Assembly: GCA_900540635.1 (NCBI GenBank)
Contig: UQGU01000005.1
Coordinates: 1 to 64,000, forward strand
Source: an uncultured Eubacteriales bacterium
GTDB lineage: Bacteria; Bacillota; Clostridia; Oscillospirales; Oscillospiraceae
Reading direction: 5' to 3'
DNA length: 64,000 bases
The notes beneath the pieces were generated by a model that saw only the letters and a list, made by a program, of their open reading frames with translations, was not told where the DNA came from and made no database searches. The position numbers and the translations under genes are program-made. Positions 7,578 to 16,929 of this stretch are shown in pieces; positions within the stretch are counted from its first letter, which is position 1, and each line of letters opens with the position of its first letter.

Positions 7578-8285
7578 TTAGCTTTCGTTCACTTTTGATG
7601 TATCCCGGCACAGCAGTTCCGGCAGCTGGGAAAGGGATTCTATCTCGTAGTCCGGCGTCAGCCCCTCCGGCGCAGACTTGTGGTCGGGATTCACCCAGCA
7701 GGTCCGAATCCCTGCATTTTTCCCGCCGCGGATATCCGAGGACAGGCTGTCGCCCACCATCATGGCTTTTTCCGGAGCATAGCCCGGAATTTGGGCGGCG
7801 CAGGCATCGAAAAATTCCCTGGCCGGCTTGTTAAAGCCCAGCTCCTGGGAGACGAAGACCCGCTCAAACACCGGATACAGCCCCGCGCTTTCCAGGCGGC
7901 TGTGCTGCACCGAGGCGGTGCCGTTGCTGGCCAGAAACAGCCGGTACTTTCCCCGGAGCTCTTCCAGAGCTTCCCGGGCCCCGGGCAGATAGTAGTGGCC
8001 AATGCCAAGGTTGTGCTCGTAGCTCCGGGCGACGCTTTCCGGGTCTACCGCATGGCCCAGCTCGTTAAAAAGGACCTGGAATCGGCCGGTAAGCACCTGC
8101 TCCCGGGTGATCTCCCCGGTTTCCAGACGCTGCCAGTGCTGCTTATTGATCTCGTGATACCGGGTCAGCACCGCGTCCGTAGGCTCCAGGCCGAACTCCC
8201 GGAAGGTCTTTGCCACGGCAAGACGCTCTGCCTTGTGGAAATCCAGGATGGTATCATCCAGGTCGAGAAACAGAATTTCGGTCAT
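7578..8285 (-). CDS. YjjG/YfnB-type HAD pyrimidine nucleotidase
   Basis: HAD-superfamily hydrolase, 235 aa. Motif I is FLDLDDTILDF at residues 5-15 (nucleophile Asp), motif II LASNGTAS, motif III Lys in GFNKPAREFF, motif IV MMVGDSLSSDIRGGKNAG. The WQRLETGEIT cap and overall length match the YjjG/YfnB subfamily, which dephosphorylates noncanonical pyrimidine nucleotides (house-cleaning). It overlaps the rsmA stop by 4 nt (ATGA), so it is co-translated after rsmA on the minus strand. Confidence 0.85.
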   Translation of the reverse strand: MTEILFLDLDDTILDFHKAERLAVAKTFREFGLEPTDAVLTRYHEINKQHWQRLETGEITREQVLTGRFQVLFNELGHAVDPESVARSYEHNLGIGHYYLPGAREALEELRGKYRLFLASNGTASVQHSRLESAGLYPVFERVFVSQELGFNKPAREFFDACAAQIPGYAPEKAMMVGDSLSSDIRGGKNAGIRTCWVNPDHKSAPEGLTPDYEIESLSQLPELLCRDTSKVNES

Positions 8286-9151
8286 TTTGCTTCCCTCCGC
8301 CGGACGATCTCATTGGCAATCCGTGCAAATTCCGGAATGCCCAGGGTCTCGCCCCGGACGTTTTCAGGGAAGCCGCACACCCGCAGCACATCTTCAGCCC
8401 CCTGCTTGCCCAGCTCCGGGAAGCCGGAGGCCAGGCCGTTGGAGAGCTTCTTCCGCCGCATGGCGAAGCTGGACCGGACCACCCGGAAGAAAATATCCTG
8501 ATCCGCCACATCCCAGGGCCTTTCCGCACGGCGGCGCAGGGTGACCACTGCAGAGGTCACCTTGGGCTGGGGCAGGAAACAGCTGGGGGGCACGTCAAAG
8601 AGCAGTTCCGGCTCGGTGTAATACTGGCAGAACACGGAGAATGCGCCATAGTCCCCGGTGCCCGGGGCGGCGGCGATGCGCTGGGCAACCTCCTTCTGCA
8701 CCATGACCGTCACGGCATCGAAGCAGTCCGCCTCCAGGAGGGCGGAGAGAATGGGGGTAGTGATATAATAGGGCAGGTTGGCGCAGGCCATGGGCCGAAG
8801 GCCGGGGAATTTCTCTGCCACCAGGGCCCGGATGTCCTGCTTGAGTACATCTCCCCATAGGATCTCCACATTGGGAAATTCTCCCACGGTCTTGCCCAGA
8901 ATGGGGGCAAGCCGGGTGTCCACCTCCACGGCGCAGACCTTTGCCGCCCGGAGCCCCAGCTGCTGGGTCAGCGGGCCGATGCCGGGGCCGATCTCCAGCA
9001 CGCCGGTGTGTTCATCCACCCCGGATTCCTGGGCAATGGAGGCAGGCACCCAGGAGGCAATGAGAAAATTCTGCCCCTTGGCCTTGGAAAAATGGAACCC
9101 GTGCTCAGCAAGCAGCGGCTTCATGACCTGAATGTCGCAAACGTTTATCAT
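8282..9151 (-). CDS. rsmA: 16S rRNA (adenine1518/1519-N6)-dimethyltransferase
   Basis: KsgA/RsmA, 289 aa. It methylates two adjacent adenines in helix 45 of 16S rRNA during 30S maturation, using SAM. Visible motifs: the start of the fold KAKGQNFL, SAM motif I VLEIGPGIGPLT, motif IV NLPYYITTPIL (NLPY is the adenine-binding signature), and the C-terminal helical domain with RRKKLSNGL. Length is normal for the family. Its 3' end overlaps the YjjG-type gene by 4 nt. Confidence 0.96.
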   Translation of the reverse strand: MINVCDIQVMKPLLAEHGFHFSKAKGQNFLIASWVPASIAQESGVDEHTGVLEIGPGIGPLTQQLGLRAAKVCAVEVDTRLAPILGKTVGEFPNVEILWGDVLKQDIRALVAEKFPGLRPMACANLPYYITTPILSALLEADCFDAVTVMVQKEVAQRIAAAPGTGDYGAFSVFCQYYTEPELLFDVPPSCFLPQPKVTSAVVTLRRRAERPWDVADQDIFFRVVRSSFAMRRKKLSNGLASGFPELGKQGAEDVLRVCGFPENVRGETLGIPEFARIANEIVRRREAK

Positions 9152-9195
9152 ATGGTCTCCTCTGTTTTGTCAGGCTGTGTGTTTCTTTTTGGATT

Positions 9196-9225
9196 ATCAT
9201 ACCACACATCCGCCCCTTTTGGCAA
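9196..9225 (-). promoter_or_regulatory. Probable rsmA promoter
   Basis: Minus-strand TTGCCA (9220-9225), 18-nt spacer, TATGAT (9196-9201), about 45 nt upstream of the rsmA start. Confidence 0.5.
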
Positions 9226-9489
9226 CCGTTAACCCTCCTGAATTTCGTCCGGCCAGGCCCCGAAAGTTAGCCGCAAGCGAAAATCCGGCTGCGTATAAAA
9301 CAGGGAATGTTCAATAAAAATCCTGCCGTTCTTTTGCTTCGGATAACAGGCTTGGCCCCGGGATGCCTATGAACGCCTGATAATTGAATTTTTATCGGCT
9401 CAAATACCGATATTTTCCCAAGAATAAGGGAAGATTCCCCGAAAGTCACAAATAGTCTACGCTCCGTTCACAAAAGTTTCAAAGAAAAA
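9226..9489. other. Intergenic stretch, nothing assigned
   Basis: About 260 bases between the rsmA promoter and the CIRCE element. No open frame with a ribosome site and no clear RNA structure was recognised. Confidence 0.6.
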
Positions 9490-9516
9490 TTAGCACTCTC
9501 CACTTGTCAGTGCTAA
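9490..9516. promoter_or_regulatory. CIRCE operator (HrcA site) for hsp20
   Basis: TTAGCACTC (9490-9498), 9-nt spacer, CAGTGCTAA (9508-9516). It matches the CIRCE consensus TTAGCACTC-N9-GAGTGCTAA except for one base (C for G). The promoter -35 lies inside the element, so HrcA binding would block polymerase. Confidence 0.93.
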
Positions 9517-9531
9517 AAAGTGTGGTATAGT
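9504..9531 (+). promoter_or_regulatory. hsp20 promoter overlapping CIRCE
   Basis: TTGTCA (9504-9509), 16-nt spacer, TATAGT (9526-9531). The -35 starts in the CIRCE spacer and runs into its right arm. Confidence 0.75.
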
Positions 9532-9637
9532 ATAGCTGTTCCTGAAAGAGGAACGGAAGATACAGATCCGGTAACAAAAGAACGCCAACGTTGGCATCTC
9601 CAGCGCCCGCGAAACATTTGAATTGGAGGAATGACTT

Positions 9638-10081
9638 ATGTTGCCTAGCATTTTTGGTGAGAACCTGTTTGATGATTTCTTTAATGATCCCTTCGGTATG
9701 GTTGCATCCAGAGCCGAGAATCCCCTGTACGGCAAGCACACACGGAATCTGATGAAGACCGATGTGCGGGAAACCGAGGACACCTATGAGCTGGATATTG
9801 ACCTGCCCGGCTTCAAGAAGGACGAGATCAATGTGGAGCTGAAGGACGGCTATGTGACCATCTCCGCAGCCAAGGGCCTGGATAAGGACGAGACCGATAA
9901 GAACGGTAAGTACATCCGCCAGGAGCGCTACACCGGCGCCTGCAGCCGCAGCTTCTATGTAGGCTCCAACATCCAGCCCGAGGACATCAGCGCCAAATAC
10001 GAAGGCGGCGTCCTGCGCCTGAGCGTTCCCAAGAACGTAAAGAAGCAGCTGCCTGAGAAGACGGTTATTGCCATTGAGTAA
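9638..10081 (+). CDS. Hsp20/alpha-crystallin small heat-shock protein
   Basis: ATP-independent holdase chaperone, 147 aa. The alpha-crystallin domain spans about residues 40-140: ETEDTYELDIDLPGFKKDEI at its start, and EGGVLRLSVPKNVKK containing the conserved G-V-L region near the end. GGAGG lies upstream of the ATG. Expression is expected to be heat-inducible through HrcA release from the CIRCE site 120 nt upstream, placing it in the same regulon as the hrcA operon at 33-38 kb. Confidence 0.95.
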   Translation: MLPSIFGENLFDDFFNDPFGMVASRAENPLYGKHTRNLMKTDVRETEDTYELDIDLPGFKKDEINVELKDGYVTISAAKGLDKDETDKNGKYIRQERYTGACSRSFYVGSNIQPEDISAKYEGGVLRLSVPKNVKKQLPEKTVIAIE

Positions 10082-10094
10082 AGGGTAAACATTC

Positions 10095-10130
10095 AAAAAG
10101 CAGACACTCGAAAAGGGTGCCTGCTTTTTT
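10095..10130. terminator. Bidirectional terminator
   Basis: AAAAAGCAGACAC and GGTGCCTGCTTTTT form a stem with A-rich and T-rich flanks, between hsp20 (+) and the AraC-type gene (-). Confidence 0.85.
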
Positions 10131-10995
10131 ATTCCTCCAGCAGCTCCGCAGTGGATAGTGTGGGGTCAAAGCGCTCCTGAACCGTCGGAACGGAACGGGT
10201 ATTCAGAACATATCCGGCGGGCAGCGTTTTGGGCGTGTAGCCCGTAATGTCCTTGAACGCCCTGTTGAAGCTTCGAATCGTGTTGAACCCGCAGCTCAGC
10301 ATCACATCCGTAACTTTACGGGTTGGGTCACTGCCAATCATCTGCACCGCCTTTTCAATACGAACCACATTCAGATATTGAGAAAAGGTCATTCCCGCCT
10401 GGCGCTTAAAGTATCTGGAAAAATAAGCCTCAGAAACATTCATATAGCTTGCGGCATCCTGGAAGGTGATATTCTCATATTCCCGGTCAATGCAGTTCAG
10501 CAGCTGCTTATATCGATTGATCACGTCGCTGACCTTCCAGTTTCCCTGTATAAGCGGTTCTCCCCGGAAGATATCCACCAGGATTTCTCCGATCATAGCC
10601 TCTGTGCGGCATTCAAAAAACTTCGGCTGCTCAAATAACTCATGGCGAATCTCCGACAGCTTGGGAAGGATCCTGTACTTGTCCTCAAAGACGGGGTTTA
10701 CCAATTGGTACGGAGAAGTGATCGGTTCATACATTTTTTCGTCGAGAAGACACACCAGCATCAAGCTGTCTGGAGAGGCATCAATATAATGGACGCTTCC
10801 GCCATGGCAAAAAATACACTGGCCGCTGGTAATGGTATAGATCTTATCGTTGAGCATGACCTGTGCACCGCCCTCCCGGCAAGCTATGAGCTCGTGCTCC
10901 ATATGCCAGTGGGAAATATTATGCAGATTTCTGTACTTGCCTACCCAGACCCGCTCATTTCCTGCATAGGCCCGCTTTTCAAATTTTGCCAGCAC
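10129..10995 (-). CDS. AraC-family transcriptional regulator
   Basis: 288 aa: an N-terminal cupin-like sensor (SHWHMEHELIACREGGAQVML, residues about 28-50) and two C-terminal helix-turn-helix units (YMNVSEAYFSRYFKRQAGMTFSQ starts the first; ending FNRAFKDITGYTPK). Such proteins usually activate adjacent sugar genes when the sugar binds the cupin. The start is GTG at 10995 with AGGAGG 9 nt upstream. It diverges from the hydrolase-araBAD operon and is the natural candidate L-arabinose (or arabinoside) regulator, although the usual Firmicute AraR is of GntR type. Inference from position only. Confidence 0.85.
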   Translation of the reverse strand: MLAKFEKRAYAGNERVWVGKYRNLHNISHWHMEHELIACREGGAQVMLNDKIYTITSGQCIFCHGGSVHYIDASPDSLMLVCLLDEKMYEPITSPYQLVNPVFEDKYRILPKLSEIRHELFEQPKFFECRTEAMIGEILVDIFRGEPLIQGNWKVSDVINRYKQLLNCIDREYENITFQDAASYMNVSEAYFSRYFKRQAGMTFSQYLNVVRIEKAVQMIGSDPTRKVTDVMLSCGFNTIRSFNRAFKDITGYTPKTLPAGYVLNTRSVPTVQERFDPTLSTAELLEE

Positions 10996-11234
10996 GGGAG
11001 AAAACCTCCTAACAAGTCAATAAATGTCTATAAGAGAAAAAAGAAATTCTTTCTTACCGTCCGAAGATGGTGTAATATTAACATGCAGAAAGAAAAAACG
11101 CAAGCAAGAATTATGAATAATGCCAATACATTCGGTTGTACACAGATTTTCCTCTTTTTATTGCATGTCAATGTATGTCATGCGGTGATCGCGACACCGT
11201 ATCACAAATAGAAAGAAAAAAGGAGATTTCAGTT

Positions 11235-13112
11235 ATGAAAAAGCAGACATTGCCAAAGCGATTCTGGTTGATCATTGCAATTGCAATGATCCTCGTCAGC
11301 ATGATTGGTTCCAGTCTGGTTCAGAGCAACGGCGGGAGGGTCAAAATTCATAAGATCAACCTGGTTGTCAGCAACGGTGCTGAGCTCTACGCTCAGATGT
11401 ATATTCCGGAGCAAGCCAGCGCAGAGCACAAGCTTCCGCTTGTCATTCTGCAGCACGGCAGCCAGCACAACCTGCAGATGCAGGATATGAACATGGTGGA
11501 GCTGGCGCGGCGTGGCTTCATTGTCATCTCCGGCGATGCGTTCGGACATGGCAGCTCTACCCCCAGAGGCTTCATATCCCCCCAGATGAACTTCGCCAAT
11601 ATGCGTTACCTGCTGGAGTACGCCTGCAGCAATCTGGACTGCATCGACATGGATAATATCGGCATCTGCGGGCATTCCATGGGTGCAGCAATCACAACAA
11701 CCACACTGAAGTACTACGTGGAGCAGGAAGCCAGAGATCTGGGTATCAATAAAATAAAGGCCTGCCTGGAAATCGGCTATGATCCTGAGTACGTTCCCTA
11801 CACCTTCGAGGGCATTGACGAACCTGTTTACGCAGATTCCGACTGGGGCGTTATTGCCGGCAAGTACGATGAGTACTTCTTCCGCCAGAGCGATGCGGGC
11901 AACGATCCCGCGCACATTCTGGAAAGCGCCGCTGCCCTGGACTTTATCCACCAGGTCGATCCCACCGCCACTGGCCCCGTTGAGGAAGGAAAATACTACA
12001 AAGGTGAGATCAACGGCAAAGAATGCTACCGCGTTTACTACCAGAACCCGGAAATTCACCCTCAAAATACCTTCTCCTCCAATACCTCCCGGGATGTCAC
12101 CGAATTCTTTTATACCTGCATGGGTGTGCCCGATGGCTACAGCTACATCGATCCCAGCAATCAGGTTTGGCTCGGCAAGCAGCTGCTGAACGGTCTGGGA
12201 CTGGTCGGCATTCTGCTGTTCCTGTTCCAGTTCGCCTCCTGGGTCATGGATGCGGTTCCGTTCTTCTCCACCCTGAAACGCGGAGACAAGGTGCTTCCCG
12301 CAGCACCTGCGCTGGATTCTCCGAAGAAGCGCTGGGTCTACTGGATTGGCTATGTGATCAATATGCTGCTGCCAGCGGCATTGGCCATGCCCGTTATGCA
12401 CTATTGGGTCGGCAAGCAATCCTTTGCGCCTATGACCGTTACCAAATGGTTCGGTGAAGGCACGACCACCGAAATCGCCGCCTGGGCATTGGTCTCCTCC
12501 GCATGTATCCTGGGCGTATTCCTGCTGTCCTATTTCCTATTCAGCCGGAAATATGGCATGAGCACCGACGGCTGGGGCTACAAGACCAGCGTCTCCGGCT
12601 TCTTCAAGAGTCTGCTGCTGGCCTTTATGACCTTCCTTGCCGCCTACGCCATGGTGTTTATTGCGGACTTCTTCTTCACGACCGACTTCCGCTTCTGGCT
12701 CATCGCCATGCGGACCTTCAATCCCAACAAGGTTCTCTATTGGGTGGCATATGTGCCTGCGTTTATGGCCTTCTATCTGGTCAACAGTCTGGTCGTAGAG
12801 GGCGGCAACCGTGTCAAGGGCATGCCTGAATGGGCTGTGACCGTACTCAGCTGCCTGGCAAACTTCCTGGGGCTGGCCATTCTGATCTCCATCCAGTACA
12901 TTGTCTACGCAAAAACCGGCACATTTGTATTCAACGCCATGCGGACACACAACCTCTTCCCCTTCCTGGTGCTGGTGCCTGTTGCGACCGTGATCGGCAG
13001 ACGTTACTTCAAAGAAACCGGCAGCATCTACTTGGGCAGCTTTACCATTGCAATGCTCTACACCATGATGCAAGTCACTCAGGTTTCCACGAATGTCGGT
13101 CTGATTCCCTGA
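11235..13112 (+). CDS. Membrane-anchored alpha/beta hydrolase with multi-pass C-terminal domain
   Basis: 625 aa in two parts. Residues about 10-30 are a signal anchor (FWLIIAIAMILVSMIGSS). Residues about 45-330 are an alpha/beta-hydrolase domain: PLVILQHGS (oxyanion side) and the nucleophile elbow GICGHSMGAA with Ser. Residues about 345-620 contain some seven to eight hydrophobic segments (for example GLGLVGILLFLFQFASWV, WALVSSACILGVFLLSYF). The membrane tail is not part of classical esterases; I do not recognise its family. The ATG at 11235 follows AAGGAG. It lies between the AraC regulator and araB, so an esterase acting on arabinose-containing (for example acylated or feruloylated) glycans is a plausible inference. 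A truncated N-terminal copy lies at 16930. Confidence 0.7.
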   Translation: MKKQTLPKRFWLIIAIAMILVSMIGSSLVQSNGGRVKIHKINLVVSNGAELYAQMYIPEQASAEHKLPLVILQHGSQHNLQMQDMNMVELARRGFIVISGDAFGHGSSTPRGFISPQMNFANMRYLLEYACSNLDCIDMDNIGICGHSMGAAITTTTLKYYVEQEARDLGINKIKACLEIGYDPEYVPYTFEGIDEPVYADSDWGVIAGKYDEYFFRQSDAGNDPAHILESAAALDFIHQVDPTATGPVEEGKYYKGEINGKECYRVYYQNPEIHPQNTFSSNTSRDVTEFFYTCMGVPDGYSYIDPSNQVWLGKQLLNGLGLVGILLFLFQFASWVMDAVPFFSTLKRGDKVLPAAPALDSPKKRWVYWIGYVINMLLPAALAMPVMHYWVGKQSFAPMTVTKWFGEGTTTEIAAWALVSSACILGVFLLSYFLFSRKYGMSTDGWGYKTSVSGFFKSLLLAFMTFLAAYAMVFIADFFFTTDFRFWLIAMRTFNPNKVLYWVAYVPAFMAFYLVNSLVVEGGNRVKGMPEWAVTVLSCLANFLGLAILISIQYIVYAKTGTFVFNAMRTHNLFPFLVLVPVATVIGRRYFKETGSIYLGSFTIAMLYTMMQVTQVSTNVGLIP

Positions 13113-13126
13113 GCGATCCTATTGAA

Positions 13127-13166
13127 TGAAATATCCGTCTGGCTGCACTGCCAGGCGGATATTTCA
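13127..13166. terminator. Long hairpin between hydrolase and araB
   Basis: A 17-bp inverted repeat starting TGAAATATCCG with a 6-nt loop and one G.U pair. It has no U-run, so it could be an mRNA processing/stability hairpin, an attenuator, or a DNA operator rather than a simple terminator. Confidence 0.55.
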
Positions 13167-13194
13167 AAAGACACAGTTTGTAAGGAGGCAAAAA

Positions 13195-14721
13195 ATGGAA
13201 CCCACTTATTTAGGACTGGAGCTTGGCTCCACCCGCATCAAAGCAATTACCATTGACCACTGCTTTCAAAACATTGCTTCCGGCAATTCCACCTGGGCCT
13301 CCACCTTTGAAAACGGCATATGGACCTACCCTCTGGAGCAGGTCTGGCCAGGCCTGCAAAAAGCCCTGTCGCAGCTTCCTGGCAGAGAAAACATCTGCGC
13401 CATGGGGATCTCCGCTATGATGCACGGTTATCTTGCTTTTGACAGGGATTGGAATCTGCTGGTTCCTTTTCGTACCTGGCAAAACACCACGACTGCACAG
13501 GCTGCGGAAGAACTGACGAAAGCCTTTCACTTCAATATTCCGCAGCGTTGGAGTGTTGCGCACCTATACCAGGCAGTGTTAAACGGGGAACCCCACGTAG
13601 ACAAGATCGCACACATTACAACATTGGCCGGATATGTACACTACAGGCTGACGGGCATCAACGCCGTTGGCATCGGAGAGGCCTCCGGCATGTTCCCCAT
13701 TGACAGTGCACAGCTATGCTATGACCGGAAAATGCTTCGGATTCTGGATGGGCTTCTGGCCGAAAAGGACCTTCCATGGAAGGTGGAGGCTCTGCTGCCG
13801 GAAGTGCTTCCCGCAGGGAAACCGGCCGGCCGCCTGACGGAAGAAGGGGCCATGCTCCTCGGCGGGCTGCTGCCCGCAGGCATTCCCCTGGCACCTCCGG
13901 AGGGTGACGCCGGAACAGGCATGACCGCAACCAACTCCGTAACGCCGGGCACCGGGAACGTTTCCGCAGGCACCTCCATCTTCGCAATGGTAGTACTCGA
14001 GAAGCAGCTTTCCCATGTTCATCCGGAAATCGACATGGTAACGACCCCCACAGGGAAACCGGTAGCTATGGTTCACTGCAATAACTGCACCAACGATATG
14101 AACGCCTGGACAGCTATTTTCCGGCAATGCCTGGAAACATTTGACTGCCGCGTAGATGACAATACGCTCTTCACCAAGCTCTACGAAAAAAGTCTGGAGG
14201 GTGAGCCGGACTGCAGCGGCATTACAGTTTACAATTATCTGGCAGGCGAACCCATCATGGGGCTGGCTCAGGGAACACCTATGGTTCTGCGCAGTCCGGG
14301 CAGCAATTTTTCCCTGGCAAATTTTCTGCGCGCGCAGCTTTACTCCACCGTGGCCACTCTGGCAATGGGGTTGGAAATTCTGAAGCAGGAGCAGGTACCG
14401 ATTTTGCGGCTCACAGGTCACGGAGGTCTGTTCAAAACGCCGGTAGTCGGCCAGAAATATCTTGCGGCGGCTGCAAACTGTCCGGTATGGGTCATGGAAA
14501 CCGCCAGCGAGGGAGGGGCCTACGGCATGGCGCTGCTGGCAGCCTTTTTGCTGGTGGGGCATGGTCTCAGTCTGGAAGCATTTCTGTCCAACAAGGTATT
14601 TGCCAACGCCAATGCCGCCGTGCTGACGCCCACACCGGAAGACAGGCAGGGACTTATAAAGTATCTCGCCCGGTTTTGGGCACAGCTTCCGGCAGAACGC
14701 GCAGCAGTCAGCAATAATTAA
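13195..14721 (+). CDS. araB: FGGY-family carbohydrate kinase, probable L-ribulokinase
   Basis: 508 aa. N-terminal FGGY domain begins GLELGSTRIKAITID (phosphate-binding loop). The catalytic-domain region shows EGDAGTGMTATNSVTPGTGN, and a C-terminal LTGHGGLFKTPVVGQKYLAAA block typical of the ATP-binding FGGY_C domain. It should phosphorylate L-ribulose to L-ribulose-5-phosphate between AraA and AraD, with which it shares the operon (13 nt to araA). The ATG at 13195 has AAGGAGG; an upstream in-frame ATG lies within the hairpin and has no ribosome site. Sequence type is closer to xylulokinase-like FGGY proteins than to E. coli AraB; the role rests mostly on context. Confidence 0.8.
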   Translation: MEPTYLGLELGSTRIKAITIDHCFQNIASGNSTWASTFENGIWTYPLEQVWPGLQKALSQLPGRENICAMGISAMMHGYLAFDRDWNLLVPFRTWQNTTTAQAAEELTKAFHFNIPQRWSVAHLYQAVLNGEPHVDKIAHITTLAGYVHYRLTGINAVGIGEASGMFPIDSAQLCYDRKMLRILDGLLAEKDLPWKVEALLPEVLPAGKPAGRLTEEGAMLLGGLLPAGIPLAPPEGDAGTGMTATNSVTPGTGNVSAGTSIFAMVVLEKQLSHVHPEIDMVTTPTGKPVAMVHCNNCTNDMNAWTAIFRQCLETFDCRVDDNTLFTKLYEKSLEGEPDCSGITVYNYLAGEPIMGLAQGTPMVLRSPGSNFSLANFLRAQLYSTVATLAMGLEILKQEQVPILRLTGHGGLFKTPVVGQKYLAAAANCPVWVMETASEGGAYGMALLAAFLLVGHGLSLEAFLSNKVFANANAAVLTPTPEDRQGLIKYLARFWAQLPAERAAVSNN

Positions 14722-14734
14722 GGAGTGTCCAAAT

Positions 14735-16207
14735 TTGAATAACTACGAATTTTGGTTTGTTGTCGGCTCTCAGGCTCTTTACGGGCCGGAGGTTCTGGAA
14801 ACCGTGGCAAAGCGGGCCGAGGAAATGGCCCAGGAAATGAGCAAGCGTTTGCCCTATCCTCTGGTTTATAAGGTCACGGCCATGTCCAATTCCCAGATTG
14901 CGGACATTGTGAAGGAGGCCAACCACGACGATTCCTGCGCCGGTATCGTCACCTGGTGCCACACCTTCTCCCCTTCAAAAATGTGGATCAACGGCCTTGT
15001 GAATTTGCAGAAGCCCTATTGCCACTTCGCCACCCAGTACAATCTGGAAATCCCCAATGAAGAAATCGATATGGACTTCATGAACCTGAATCAGGCTGCC
15101 CATGGCGACCGGGAACACGGCTTCATCGCCGCCCGGTTGCGTATGCCCCGGAAGGTCATTGCGGGGTACTGGAAGGATGAAAGGTGCCTTAAGCGTCTGG
15201 GCGACTGGATGAAGGCCGCCATCGGCGTGGCGTTTTCCAAGAGCCTGAAAGTCATGCGCTTTGGGGACAATATGCGCGAGGTCGCCGTCACCGAGGGCGA
15301 CAAGGTAGAGGTTCAGATCAAACTGGGCTGGCAGGTAAACACCTGGGCCGTGGGCGACCTGGTGAAGGAGATGAACGCCGTCACCGAGGAAGAAATCGAT
15401 GCTCTGATGGATACCTACAAGGCCTCCTACGACATTGCTACCGATGACATTGCCGCCATCCGCTACCAGGCCAGAGAAGAAATCGCCATGAAGAAGATGC
15501 TGGACCGGGAGGGCTGCAAGGCCTTTGCAAACACCTTCCAGGATCTCTACGGCATGGAGCAGCTGCCGGGTCTGGCCTCTCAGCACCTGATGGCCCAAGG
15601 CTACGGCTACGGCGGCGAGGGCGACTGGAAGGTCTCCGCCATGACCGCTATCCTGAAAGCCATGGGTGAAAACGGAAACGGCGCTTCCGCATTTATGGAG
15701 GACTACACCTACCATCTGGTGGAGGGGCACCAGTATTCTCTGGGCGCGCATATGCTGGAGGTCTGCCCCAGCGTGGCTGACCCCGCCGTCCGGCCCAGAA
15801 TCGAAACCCATCATCTGGGGATTGGCATGAATGAAAAAGACCCCGCCCGGCTGGTCTTTGAGGGCAAGCCTGGGGATGCCATTGTTGTTTCCCTCATCGA
15901 TATGGGGGGAAGACTGCGGCTGATTGTCCAGGACATTCACCCCGTGAAGCCCATCATGCCCATGCCCAACCTGCCTGTGGCCCGGGTCATGTGGCAGGCT
16001 GAGCCCAACCTGACCACCGGCGTGGAGTGCTGGATCACCGCGGGAGGGGCCCACCACACCGTTCTGAGCTACGATGTCACCGCCGAGCAGATGAAGGACT
16101 GGGCCAATATGATGGGTATTGAGTACGTCCACATCGGCAAGGATACCACGGTGGAGAACTTGGAAAAGGATTTGTTTCTCAGTGACCTTGCCTGGAAGCT
16201 GAGGTAA
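14735..16207 (+). CDS. araA: L-arabinose isomerase
   Basis: 490 aa, normal length. It interconverts L-arabinose and L-ribulose with Mn2+. The N-terminus NNYEFWFVVGSQALYGPEVL is characteristic. Further conserved blocks are GIVTWCHTFSPSKMWI and the metal/active-site region with His and Glu residues (EDYTYHLVEGHQYSLGAHML; ETHHLGIG). The start is TTG with AAGGAG upstream, 13 nt after the kinase stop. It is followed 4 nt later by araD. Confidence 0.97.
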   Translation: MNNYEFWFVVGSQALYGPEVLETVAKRAEEMAQEMSKRLPYPLVYKVTAMSNSQIADIVKEANHDDSCAGIVTWCHTFSPSKMWINGLVNLQKPYCHFATQYNLEIPNEEIDMDFMNLNQAAHGDREHGFIAARLRMPRKVIAGYWKDERCLKRLGDWMKAAIGVAFSKSLKVMRFGDNMREVAVTEGDKVEVQIKLGWQVNTWAVGDLVKEMNAVTEEEIDALMDTYKASYDIATDDIAAIRYQAREEIAMKKMLDREGCKAFANTFQDLYGMEQLPGLASQHLMAQGYGYGGEGDWKVSAMTAILKAMGENGNGASAFMEDYTYHLVEGHQYSLGAHMLEVCPSVADPAVRPRIETHHLGIGMNEKDPARLVFEGKPGDAIVVSLIDMGGRLRLIVQDIHPVKPIMPMPNLPVARVMWQAEPNLTTGVECWITAGGAHHTVLSYDVTAEQMKDWANMMGIEYVHIGKDTTVENLEKDLFLSDLAWKLR

Positions 16208-16211
16208 GGCT

Positions 16212-16913
16212 ATGCTGGAAGAACTTAAAGAAGCGGTCTGGAAGGCCAATTTGCAGCTACCCAAGCTGGGCCTTGTGACCTTCACCTGGGGCAACGTGTC
16301 CGGCATTGACAGGGAACGCGGATTGGTGGTCATCAAGCCCAGCGGCGTGGAATACGATGCCATGGCCCCGGATGACATGGTGGTGGTATCTCTGGAAACT
16401 GGGGAGCGGGTAGAGGGCAGATGGAAGCCCTCCAGCGATACCCCCACCCATCTGGTGCTCTACCGGGCATTCCCGGACTGCGGCGGCATCGTCCACACCC
16501 ATTCCCGCTGGGCCACCTCCTTCGCCCAGGCAGGCCTCGGCATTCAGCCATTGGGAACCACTCAGGGCGACTACTTCTACGGCGAAATTCCCTGCACCCG
16601 GGAGATGACTCCGGCGGAAATCGCCGGGGCCTACGAGGAGGAAACCGGGAATGTTATCGTGGAAACCTTTGCGGGCAAAAACCCCGCCCAAATTCCCGCG
16701 GTCCTCGTCCATAGCCACGGTCCCTTCACTTGGGGCAAAGATGCCGCCGAGGCCGTCCACAACGCCGCCGTGCTGGAAGAAGTGGCCTTTATGAACTTCC
16801 ACTCCCTGCAATTGAACCCAGACCAAACCAGAATGCAGCAGGAATTGCTGGACAAGCATTATTTGAGAAAGCATGGGAAAAACGCCTATTATGGCCAAAA
16901 CGCAACAACTTAA
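16212..16913 (+). CDS. araD: L-ribulose-5-phosphate 4-epimerase
   Basis: 233 aa class II aldolase/adducin-family epimerase giving D-xylulose-5-phosphate. Visible active-site blocks: TWGNVSGIDRE, IKPSGVEYD, the zinc ligands IVHTHSRWATSFAQ (HTH), and VLVHSHGPFTWG. Starts 4 nt after araA, so coupled translation. With araA and the kinase it completes L-arabinose entry to the pentose phosphate pathway. No arabinose transporter is in the cluster. Confidence 0.96.
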   Translation: MLEELKEAVWKANLQLPKLGLVTFTWGNVSGIDRERGLVVIKPSGVEYDAMAPDDMVVVSLETGERVEGRWKPSSDTPTHLVLYRAFPDCGGIVHTHSRWATSFAQAGLGIQPLGTTQGDYFYGEIPCTREMTPAEIAGAYEEETGNVIVETFAGKNPAQIPAVLVHSHGPFTWGKDAAEAVHNAAVLEEVAFMNFHSLQLNPDQTRMQQELLDKHYLRKHGKNAYYGQNATT

Positions 16914-16929
16914 AACGGGAGAAATCATC

